DNA of 64,000 nucleotides from Aphrocallistes beatrix (lineage: Eukaryota; Porifera; Hexactinellida; Sceptrulophora; Aphrocallistidae), in the NCBI GenBank assembly GCA_963281255.1, contig OY725502.1:3782001-3846000 (forward strand), in the 5' to 3' direction. The translations under genes and the position numbers were made by a program. Numbering within the stretch: the stretch's first letter is position 1; each line of letters starts with the position of its first letter. Below are positions 24,501-34,215 of the stretch, one piece after another. The notes under the pieces are model-generated. The model ran no database searches. It was not told the origin of the DNA and worked only from the letters and a program-made list of their open reading frames with translations.

Positions 24501-27500
24501 TTTATAATTACTTGCCTATTATTCTCAAGTATTGATAACCTTCTTTTAGGCTCACTACTTACTATTGCTTAATACTGTCCTGAAATTGAAGGGATTACAT
24601 TGTGGAGAAGACCTGGTTGGAGCTTCACAAAGTGACACTCAAAATCCAGATTCATCCCAGTTGTCGATTCCCATGATCCATGTTGCATATAAAATGTTAC
24701 TGAATCGAATCACTTTCGTGAAGCAAGGTTATGGATTGAAATTTCGTGGACAAAAAGAAATTGGAGTATTGATTGAAGATTCAATGAAAAATGATCCTAA
24801 TGGAAAATTAGGAGAGAAAATTGATTCTTTAATATTCAAATCAATATTAGAAGAATGTAAACCCAATTTAGGGGATATGTCTACTAAAGCTGATTGGGAC
24901 CTATGGTACTTGAAAGTAAGAAAGTTTCAACCTCTCATTGAAACCAATATCAATATAATATTCTCTAATCGTGAAACAATCTTATCTATCAAGTGAGTTA
25001 AATAATAAAACAGCACCTCTCATTGTCACATCACCACTCGAAATTGTATTTTAGCATTTTTGCTTAAAGTGATAAATAGTTCATAATTTTTAATATATAA
25101 TTCTTAATTCCTTCATCTTTAGGCGAGCTTGGAATGCCATCCATACTATTTTGATTTTTGTTGCCAATTTTGTACTTCAAAGTGAATACGATATGAAAGC
25201 CTATTTGCGCCAAATAAACACGGTAAGTTGTTTTATGCCAACCATAGAATTAGTATATTGCGAGTTATTCGTAATGAAATAATTTCCTAGATGGTTTACG
25301 CTCAAAATACAGATTTCGACTCTCCTGAAATTTTGAAGCGGATTTTCATGGTTTTAAATGCATTAACAAAAAAGGTTAATACCGAGATTAGGTGAGTTTT
25401 CTGATTACTATATACATGCACCAATATTCGTTATTCTTTAGTAAGTACAATATTCTAGTTGTGGGAAAATATCATAAAGCTGAGTATGGTTGATCAATAA
25501 TATTATTCAAAGTTAAATTATGTCAATGAGACCTAAATTTGAAAATTGTAAAAGAAAGTTCTCTTGGACCAAAGAGATGTTAAAATTTGTGTCTCTGTAC
25601 CAAAATCCCCAAAGTCGCCTTAAACAGGCATTTTTCCCCTAAATGTCCACTTGGTTCGCTAACTAGGTAAAACAAGAGACTTTGGGGGCATTAGTACAGA
25701 ATAACGAATTTCAACTTCTTTCCTTACCCAAAAGTGGAATTCTTCATATTCTTTAAATTTAGCTCTCATTGGCGTGATTTATCCTAAAACTGAAAAAATT
25801 GATAATAATTGGTTGATATTTAGATCTACGTAAATCAGCATTTAAAATATCATAAAGATACCCCAGTTTACCTCCACCTTTTTCAAGCGCACCCTGAGAT
25901 CCCACAAAAGCGCCGGATACCAAGTGAGTATAGTCTAGCTCAGTTATTACTCAAATAAATCCCACTGTGTCCACTGTGACTATGCTCACTTAGTCCGGCG
26001 CTTATGTGGGATCTCAGGGTGGCGACTGCTTGATAAAGGTGGAGGCAAACTGGGGCATCTTTATGATATTTTTGAGGAATTCTTTTGGGAAACATTGTAT
26101 AGTATAATAATGCAAATTCAACATTTTTTATTTTTATGATGAGTCATCGTCACTTAACTGCATATACTATATATCCATCAAACGGTGCCAGGATATATGT
26201 GAACATTTATTCGTTAGAAGTTCTCTTATATCACTTTTTAGTGTGGAGTTATTAAGTTTTAAACATCTGTATAGTTTTATCCTTATATGGATATGAATAA
26301 TCATATTTTAATTTCTCAGTAATTATTGAGCACTTGTCATCTCTTCTCTTAGCTATTTGTTGTGTACTCGTATTAATGGGAATAGATATTCAGTAATAAA
26401 CTTTTAGCAATCTCACACTTCTGATCATAATTCGTGTTAAACTTGAAACAATAGAATTTGGATTGCAATGCATAGTGTGAACTAAATAATTAATTTTTAA
26501 ATAAAGATTGTGATGTGTATGTTCTAACCAGCCTCCAAAATGTGAATTTTCAAAATGCACCTATCTAACAATATTTGTTGAATGTTATTTCCTGAATACA
26601 GTACTCAACTGAACATCACATGTATCAAGTGTAAACGCCATCCTGCTGATGTGATCGCACTAGCCTGTCTTCACTACCGATGTAGAAATTGTTACTCACA
26701 TGTCAAGCCAGAATCAAAATGTCCCGATTGTGAAAATGATATATATGCTGCAAGTATTCCGTCAGAACGTGAGCAGCATACTATTAAGTGCAAGTAAGTT
26801 TATTACATTAATTTTAATTATATTATTAATCATTTGTTAAAATGTACGTATATTATTATTATCACCTCATCCGAGTTGAAAATAGGGATTATTATATAAC
26901 CTATATTCTCACATTGGAGGTGCAGAATTAAGATATTTCATACATTGGAATATAATCTGTTTTCGAATATTTTATTTTATAGATTTTCAATAATTACGTA
27001 TATTAAATTAAAGTCCAGTCTTGGACAGGGTCAAAAAGGTATGTGACCCGGTCTAAGTCTGATTTGTTAATTGCTAAAAAATAGGGAAATAGTGAGCAAA
27101 CAAAATGAATTCAAAGCCATTTCAACTAATTTTATCATGGAGTTCCTCTCATGCATCACCTTTGCTACAGCGGATACTTCAGAAGATGATAAAGGTCTAA
27201 TCGAATATTTGATTGGGTACATCGCAATTGATGAGAATGCATTGGAAACACTGCCAGATTTTGAAAAAAACGATATCTCACTTTTTCAAGAGGGAATTTT
27301 AAAACCGTCAGCAACTGTTAGATTATTCTTACTTCAACTTTTAATTAAAACAAGGTAAACAATTCATTATTTTATGCACTTTTAGGCACTACATCATTGA
27401 AAAATTGATCTAGCCCTCACTTTTTCTTACTCCATCATTTTTAAAAAAATATCCTTATAGATTTCATTCACTACGGAACAAGTTATTTGAATATATGGAG

Positions 27501-30500
27501 TTAATACTAAAACAAGTAAATCGAAAAGAAGGGTCAGCCGCACATGAAATGATACTTCTTTTTGTTCAGTGTTTTGAGGTATAATTTTTTTATTTTTAAT
27601 TGTCATTAAATCTCGATTTTTACTCGATATATCCCAATTTTAGGATTATTTCCATTCAAGATACTTTACTCTACCAACTGAATCCTTAAAGATCGAGTAT
27701 ATATCCTCATATATGACTCCCAATCAAACACCTAATATTTTTGAGCCTCTTACGATGCACAAAGATCTTACACCTGCCTATATTGAGTGTGTAGCAATCT
27801 TAAGATTTGTTGTATTGACCATGTGCAACTCGATATTTCGAATATATGATCTCCAACGAGAAGCTCTTTTTATTTTACTTAATCGTGAAAAATCTTCATA
27901 TTTTATTGAACAAATAAGGGCTCAAATTCCTAACAAATTCATAGTCCTACTGGAAATGTTCAAAAATTTGTGCCTTTCTGTCACTTGTTCTGAACAAATC
28001 AAAACTTTCATTCTGAAGTCATTCTATTCACACTGGGGCTGGGGAGGTTTGAAGTCGATTCTTAGCATGCAAGAATTCAGTTGGATTATGCCATCAGATG
28101 AATCCAAACACTCCTCTGTTAGTTAATTTGCTTGATATTGTTTCATAACAATGCTTATCCTTAATAATTTCTACATTTAGATTTCCCATATTCCCTTGGA
28201 TTTATTTGCTGCATTTGGTGATGATTATCTAGAGGCCAGAAGGGCTGTACATTTTCTCCTTGGTCAAGATGATGTTCACTCGCTAACTGAATTTATTGAT
28301 CATCAAAAATTGAAAGTATGTTCAAATATTTTTGGCATATATTTATGAAAATTCTTTTTTTTCCTTAAATATTTTTAGAAAAATAACAAAATCGTCCAAC
28401 ATCGGTTCATCATTTTTGCTATTTTTACAGAAGGATATTTACAATACCTAAAGAATAACAGCACTGGAGTACACATTGCTCGTTATAAGGTACTGTAGTT
28501 TATCCTTAATAATAGCATTATTATCATTTTGACCTTGCATATTGCTCTATAATTATTCTTTTGAATCTTTTAGATTGACAACTTATCGAAATTTCTAAAT
28601 TCTAAATTGGGCACTATGCCGAGTGCATTGAATATTCTAATAACCCAACTTCTCGAGAATAACCTATTTAACAATCGTATCAGTGAATTTATTTTATCGC
28701 CCGATTCACATGGATATATACCTACGATTTCAAGTATATATTGCCATATCGGGGTACTTCTACATCATGCATTAGCTGAAGAAAAAGAAAAATTCCTAAC
28801 TCCTCTTACGCTCATTTATTCGAATCCCTCAAAACTTAAGCACAAATTATTCCCTACAATGGAAAACATTGAATCCTCCTCTTCTAGCCAAGTGACCGTT
28901 ACAGAAGAAGGAACATGGTATCAATGTCCAAATGGACATCCTTATCTTATTGATGATGTAAGTAATATTAATATTAGCATATGTACTTAAAAAGTTTAAC
29001 TACTTATACAGATGCCATTTATTGCTACAGTCCACTTCCGAAACCGGGCCATACCGCAAACCGGGGCGCATCCGGAAAAATATGGTCGTGTTCAATACAA
29101 ATTGCTCTCGGAAACCGGGGCGAGCTTAGATGATATTTTTCTTGGCAAAATTATATTTTTAGTTTAAAGCATTCCATTTGTATATGCTTAATGTATGAAG
29201 AGTTGTTACAGCATTTATGGGTGTGGGTACCAAGATAAATTAGAGTCAAAGTCAAATTTTTACTGTCATCAATGTGATGCCTATGAGACAGACTGACTGC
29301 GTAGTGTGTACATACGTATACTATACAAGGGCGAAACAACAGGTATATGTGAGTCGTGTTACTTTTTGGAGTGGTCTTACTATACCAAATGATTGTGGAT
29401 GTTAGTTTACGCAGACCCAAGATTATTTATCTTAAAATGCTTTGTTTTTGTCACGAGCTATACTAACTTGATAGAATACATCTAATCACTCGAAAACCGG
29501 GGCGCCCAGCTCTGGTCCCGAGGTGTCCCGGTTTTCGGAAGTGGACTGTATCACTTAGTACACCACCATACCACCTATAAGATGACGGATTGCCTATTAT
29601 ATCAATATTTTCGCCGAAATCATCATCCTACGTATACAAATTTCATTAGTTAAACCTTTAAGGATAAGTAACATGGTCGCTAACTCAGATATGATCAATT
29701 ATTTTATACGTCTTATCTTCAAGTGTGCAAAATCATTGCCTATATACACTTGTTCAGAGTGTGGGATCGCAATTGAAAGTATTTCTCATCAAATGCCTGG
29801 TGAAGCTGGTGATGTTGTAAAGAAACAAGACAGAGGACATTTACTCGGAAATCCGTTAGAACGTCAGCCTATAAATGTTGGCCTCAGGTAATCGAGAGAG
29901 GAAAGGAAAAATCTTCATTTAAGTTTAGTGACATGAATTGGACTTTTAAATTTAATTTTTATATAACTAGGAGGATATCTGCAACATCTGTGTCGATAAT
30001 CCGGGCTCTAATGCATGCAATCTTCTCCTGGGCTGCTTGTGTGAAGTATTACAATAACCTACAGCATCTTCGAGAACTTACAGAACATGTAGGAGAAATG
30101 GAAATAACAAAATTTTACTTTTTACATTTGTTCATCGATATTCAAGATATCGCAATTTCAACTGGAAGAAATTTTGAAGAAGCAGCATTAATTGTGCACA
30201 TGGTGATTGATGCGATAATCAACTGTGAAGAAAATATTGGTAAGTTTACCAAATATTTTGTATTGTTCAGAAATTTTGTAGTAATCAAGCGGTGGTAGGG
30301 ATCGTGAGTAACATTTATTTTAAGATCCACCTTAGTCAATATAGATACAGTCCTTACATCAAATCTACTTCAAGAGTCTTGGGAATTCTTCTTCGACAAA
30401 TATTTCATCACTCCAATCCTTGGAAGCCTGGATACTATGGTGGGAGAGAGAATGACACACGTACGAAATGATGCAAGAGTATTGAATAATACTGTTTTGA

Positions 30501-32884
30501 GGTATGTTAGATATAAAAGTGGCATAGCCAAGAGTTTTCTTCTAATGTTACAATGCTGATCCCGTAAAATGTGGTATTGATTCTAGTAATAAATATACCA
30601 CAAAGAAATAGCATTATTCAGAATCATCCCCGGATATTTCAAACTAGCTAAGAACGTTCGTGTACATCCACTCAAATCTTACGCTGCGCAACCGTGTACC
30701 ATACCGGCTGCACTTTTGGTCATCATGTCGTTTTGGAATTCTTGTAGAAAGTGTGTGTATCCATTTTTAGATCCCTTTATGAGAAGGATTCAACATCATC
30801 CCAAACAGAAGCGAATTTATGGAGATATAGAAATATAATATGTTTCCAACACTTTAAAAAGACATTCAACTCACAAGGTCTTGAAAAGGCTGTTAGATAT
30901 CCGTTACTTGCGAGATTTATTCAAGGAGAGCTGATTTTGTCTGCAACTCGATTTTTGCCAGAAATATTTCGTCTTCAGCTAAAACTTTCACAGAGGGAAT
31001 TCTTAAAAATGTATGAAAAAATGCATGCAACTAATACGATTCAACATTTTTATGATAAAATCAGAGATGGTAAGTTTATTATATGTAATTTACTTATCTG
31101 TCTTAGTAGGTATTTATAATTTTTCATGCTTAAATTCTTAGAGGAAGGTCAAAAGGCAGTTGAAGAGTATGAATTTTTAATCAATGGATTTGCATCTGCC
31201 TGGATTTTAATTGGAAATGATTTAATTATTCAACTGGGTCTAGATTTAAAGTTCCAGGAGGTGTGCATAAAAGAAACACCATTATCATTTCTTCTTCCTA
31301 ATTTTTTGAAAGATACATCGATCATAGAAGCTTCGATAAAAATGTTGGTGAATAGTCACAACTCAATTATTGAAGAACAAAAACGATGTTCATTCCTCCC
31401 TAACAATGAAAGGTAATTTTATAAATTTTATATAAAATACAGTTAAATGTTGTTTTGAGAAACAAAAACTTAAATATTTCTAAATTTAATATTTAGCATG
31501 AGAGATGAAAGAATCAATCTCAACAATGTATCTCCAAACAACCTGATCAACTATCATCAACAACTGGACAAGCTTATCATTTCCAACGCACGATATTCAC
31601 TCCAATTTGGAGAGGGAACTAGAATAGAATATGATTATATGACCATTGAGAGACAATTAGTTGATAAATTCATTAGTTCCAAGCCATATATAATATATCT
31701 TCCTAGACCTAACATCGCAACAGAAGATAACATTCGAGCGAAGATTCAAAGGATAAACGAATTAATTCCCCAGGTTGATAAACTTTGCTTATTTTGTAGA
31801 TATGTACGATGCATTTTTTTTTAGAAATTCTACAGTAAGGAACCATTCAAAAATCTTATGGATCAAATTCTTAAAAATAATTTTTTCCTTTTATTATATT
31901 TTAGCATTTCATAGTACACAGCTATATATATATCACTTCTTTGCATGTTATTTCTGTTTTAATGCGCCTAAAATGTATATTGGCTTTTTATCCTAAGGAT
32001 ATTCTTGGCGAAGAAATAAGGAAGAAGATATTGACAGAATTGCCAACTATTGAGAAAATATCTGAAGTTTTGGATTTGCTAGAAGTAGTCATGGGATTCG
32101 CAGGGTCCGCAGGAGGCTTCCAAAACAACAAAATACAAACCTACCTTCATGATGTCCTAAAATACCCACGTGGTCAAGATCTCCTCAGCGAAACGGTTAG
32201 ATATAATCATCAGTATGTATCAATAAGACAATATCTTTGTACCAGTTTTTAAAATTATCCTTTACTATTAGTATGCACTACGAAATATCATCATAACCAT
32301 ACGTCACACGATTGAATTTTCTGGTTAATCAATAATTTAGATAACAATGTATATTTTATAACAGGCAAACATCAACTGTTGCATGAAGCATATAGTTTCA
32401 TTCTGGAGGGTGTTATCAGTTGAAAAGTCTATAATTTTCGTTCAGCATAATCAGGTTAGTTATTCATTTTTTGAGTTTGATTTGATTCGATTTATTTTAT
32501 CTTCATTTTAGTATCCTTTCAGTTCATTTCCAGAGTATCTTTACAGACAACTCAATATCGAACAAATTAAGGAATTTAATAATAACATTAACCTCTTGCC
32601 CCTTAGAGAAATACTTAACGAACTTCATGACTTTATATTTTTCTCCCTCAAATCATATAATAGTACTCAAGCTGATTGCCCGTAAGTAAATTGGTCTACC
32701 CCTGTCGAAATTTTATTTATTTATTTATTATGATTCCACGATTAGATTATATGACTGCTTCAAATATTACTTCAAAACTGAACATAATAAAGACCCCGCG
32801 AATTTTCCTCCCCGCTTATTTTCAAAAGACATATTCGTGTCTCATACAATACACGTTTGGACTATATTAGCTCAAGAAACATGA
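9529..32884 (+). CDS. RNF213: RNF213-like E3 ligase / AAA ATPase, copy 2, complete gene
   Basis: This is a complete mysterin-type gene, combining a dynein-like AAA core with an E3 module. Exon 1 (9529-19005) encodes 3,159 residues without an intron. It begins with a zinc-ribbon-like Cys cluster (residues 4-34, ending CPICG) followed by a long helical stalk. AAA site 1 has Walker A GETGCGKT (2115-2122) and Walker B FFDEAN (near 2181). AAA site 2 has GKPGSSKS (2455-2462) and LDEVGLAED (near 2531). Exon 2 is 19106-19271 and exon 3 is 19334-19432. The chain then jumps a 4.36-kb intron holding the large insertion and continues at 23788. The joined frame is 14,733 nt, about 4,910 aa, close to vertebrate RNF213 (about 5,200). 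The start is the first ATG and opens with the Cys cluster. The splice across the insertion is inferred from phase and homology. If it fails, the ATPase and E3 halves would be separate, broken genes. Confidence 0.88.
19430..20354 (+). repeat. Tandem array of about 185-bp units, left arm (5 copies)
   Basis: Units begin AAAGTGAGCAGGG near 19430, 19614, 19800, 19985 and 20170, with a degenerate sixth start near 20353. Each unit contains GGATCTTGATCAAATTTGAA, GAGCGAGGTAG and CACATGACAATGACGATG in the same order. The first and last units are the most diverged, as expected for array edges. Confidence 0.9.
20795..21297 (-). pseudogene. OTU-type cysteine protease remnant within the insertion
   Basis: Two minus-strand frames (21297-21106, then 21067-20795) read as parts of one protein broken by a stop and a frame change near 21080-21105. 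The second part has the layout of an OTU protease N-terminus: SPDGNGLFRSLSYVIAGT followed by QLRGLLIQKM. In active OTU enzymes the motif is D-G-N-C, with the Cys as nucleophile. Here the Cys position is Gly. No His of the catalytic dyad is seen before the frame ends. OTU domains turn up in animal transposable elements, so this is best read as decayed cargo of the surrounding insertion. The upstream part (SKSRFNNDMWQD...) is not recognised. Confidence 0.6.
21567..22011. mobile_element. hAT-type MITE with perfect 8-bp target duplication
   Basis: A 445-bp element bounded by CAGGGATGG (21567-21575) and its inverse CCATCCCTG (22003-22011). It is flanked on both sides by the identical 8-bp TTCATGCA (21559-21566 and 22012-22019). 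An 8-bp duplication with CAGGG-type ends is the hAT signature. The interior is built from copies of the palindrome GCTGTTAACAGC, including a run with 21-bp period (about 21700-21825). Because the motif is palindromic and the spacing a multiple of three, both strands show false frames rich in LLTAQ. No transposase is present. Confidence 0.92.
22023..22307 (-). other. Unrecognised 94-codon minus-strand frame in the insertion
   Basis: This open frame lies upstream, on its own strand, of the OTU remnant and just outside the nested MITE. It may be an N-terminal part of the same decayed element gene (basic start, RNNRYN, acidic tail). I recognise no domain and cannot exclude a chance frame. Confidence 0.25.
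22983..23612 (-). repeat. Tandem array of the same 185-bp unit, right arm, inverted (about 3.4 copies)
   Basis: The reverse complement of the left-arm unit recurs here. The CCTGCTCACTTT marker lies near 23036, 23222, 23407 and 23592. The spacing of about 185 bp equals that of the left array. The two arrays form a very large inverted repeat of about 630 bp per matched arm. Confidence 0.9.
23788..32884 (+). CDS. RNF213: Exons 4-25 of RNF213 copy 2: E3 shell, RING, RZ finger and C-terminal domain
   Basis: Exons: 23788-24243, 24317-24480, 24550-24992, 25123-25222, 25291-25391, 26602-26793, 27085-27354, 27461-27578, 27644-28117, 28181-28315, 28379-28489, 28574-28957, 29724-29887, 29971-30239, 30336-30501, 30771-31069, 31142-31412, 31497-31773, 31998-32195, 32365-32454, 32512-32681 and 32746-32884 (TGA). 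From the second of these onward, every exon has the same length as its partner in copy 1, except the RZ-finger exon 29724-29887, which is 9 bp longer. The RING (CIKC, CLH, CRNC, CPDC; about residue 3675) and RZ finger (CPNGH, CSEC; about residue 4220) keep all their ligands. The first exon here (23788) matches the RNF213 region around the AGTFR motif and DLW. Read alone this would look like a separate gene, but its first exon starts mid-domain in a phase that fits exon 3 at 19432. Confidence 0.88.
25392..26601 (+). other. Long intron before the RING exon of RNF213 copy 2
   Basis: This 1.2-kb intron corresponds to the 697-bp intron 4 of copy 1. Extra length comes from a palindromic element (25845-26073) and roughly 450 bp of AT-rich sequence after it with no recognisable content. 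Homology to copy 1 resumes at TGTTCTAACCAGCCTCC (26519). Confidence 0.6.
25845..26073. mobile_element. Palindromic MITE-like element
   Basis: About 90-bp arms face each other. The left arm carries AATATCATAAAGATACCCC, CCTCCACCTTT and CCCTGAGATCCCACA. The right arm carries the inverse of each, in reverse order. The central loop is about 50 bp. Copy 1 lacks the element at the matching intron position. No clear target duplication is seen. Confidence 0.7.
29028..29548. mobile_element. Tc1/mariner-like MITE with TA target site
   Basis: A 521-bp element starting CAGTCCACTTCCGAAA (29028) and ending with the inverse TTTCGGAAGTGGACTG (29548). It is flanked by TA on each side (29026-29027 and 29549-29550). 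Short inverted ends beginning CAGT and a TA duplication are the mariner pattern. It sits in the intron that splits the RZ finger of RNF213 copy 2. Copy 1 has TTATTGCTAG at this spot without the element. There is no transposase frame; a minus-strand frame inside (29151-29420) has no recognisable domain. Confidence 0.85.
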
Positions 32885-34215
32885 AAATATTGATGTAGAT
32901 TTTTATAATTTTATACTTTGAACGTACTTTATCTTATTTGAATTTTAGTTGAGTTTACTTTATTTTACCAGGTTGCTCATTAATAAAGGATGAGCAAAGA
33001 CTATGCCAAAAAGGTTCCTTGCTTTGGGTGAAGGAATGGCTGTGGCACATCTAACTCATTTTTATCCAATTGATTTCATAGCCTAGGCGACAAAATCCCC
33101 GAATATTTTGTAATGGAGTAACTACTACAGTTGAAGAGTCGCTTTTTTGACCCTGGATTTTTGTCTATCGTTTCTTTTTTGTCGCTAGGCCTCTGTAAAC
33201 ATTGTTTTAGTAGTATTAGTAACTCCATTACAAAGTAGTTGGGGTTTTTGTCAATTTGCCTAGGCTATGAAATCAATTGGACAAAAAAACAACTTCAACT
33301 GTACTAATAAAACAATGTTACAGAGGCCTAGCGACAAAAAACGATGGACAATAAACCCGGGGTAAAAAAAGTCTTCACTATACACAAACATTGCGTTTGA
33401 ATATTGAAGATCATTGGGCACAGCAAAATTTGATTTAGTAAGTAGATCCATTTTATTGATCTTTTAGAAGAGAAATAAAAAAAATTATAGACCAGTTTGT
33501 ACTAAATTTCTTTTTTTGCTAAATATTTACCAGGAGATGAAATCATGATATTAGATGTACAGTCGAAGCCATTCTTTTTATCCAATTGATTCAACAATAG
33601 CCTAGGCGACAAAAAAACGACTTTTATAATTGAGTGATTACTAATAAAACAATGTTTACAGAGGCCGACGGAAAGAACGATGTACAAAAAAACAACTTAG
33701 TCTTTTGCCATGAGATCATTATATTTAGTTGAAATTATGAGTTGATGGCCAGGTTGTATCCGGGTTTTCTAAAAGATTATATACGATCTTTTGATTAAAA
33801 ATCCCAGTCCTTTATCCCTAGTTTTAGGCATTTCAGGGTATGTACTTTGTGGTAAGTTCGCACTTCGGGAAGCAAGTGAAGATCTAAAACAGTATAAGAC
33901 CCAGTACGAGAATCTGAGGTTTTAAATAAAATGTCGTCTCGGATTTTGTATAAATCCGGTTTTTTAAGGCTGTCCCGGATTTAGTAAAAAATTATTAGAG
34001 GCACCTTGGTAAATTTGGTCATAATTTGACGAATTTCCTATTTTTAACAAGGTCATGTCTTGTCAGGGATCTTCATACGTGTGGAATCTATGATATAGAG
34101 GACTCAGGGGCAATTTGCGTTTCACAGAAAGATATTTATTTTCCTTCAAATATTACATCATAACTATTTTATATTAGCGTTTTTGCTTATTCAAATAATT
34201 ATCAATAAGTTGACG
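32885..34215. other. Spacer between RNF213 copy 2 and KIF6, rich in foldback repeats
   Basis: This 1.3-kb stretch holds no gene I can support. It contains a foldback element and related fragments (33067-33680). The KIF6 promoter and 5'UTR should lie at its right end, but I see no distinct core-promoter motif. Confidence 0.5.
33067..33279. repeat. Foldback repeat with CCTAGGC core
   Basis: CAATTGATTTCATAGCCTAG at 33067 is matched in reverse by CTAGGCTATGAAATCAATTG at 33260-33279. The inner parts (TTTGTAATGGAGT and ACTCCATTACAAA) also pair. A related, more diverged fragment (CCAATTGATTCAACAATAGC onward) lies near 33579, and CTCTGTAAACATTGTTTTA stretches recur in both directions near 33190 and 33650. 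Confidence 0.65.

Noticed and set aside
23788-32884. The E3 half as an independent gene starting near 23826
   Set aside because: Its apparent start is a TTG inside an RNF213 domain. The exon opens in the phase needed by exon 3 at 19432, and the joined length fits the family.
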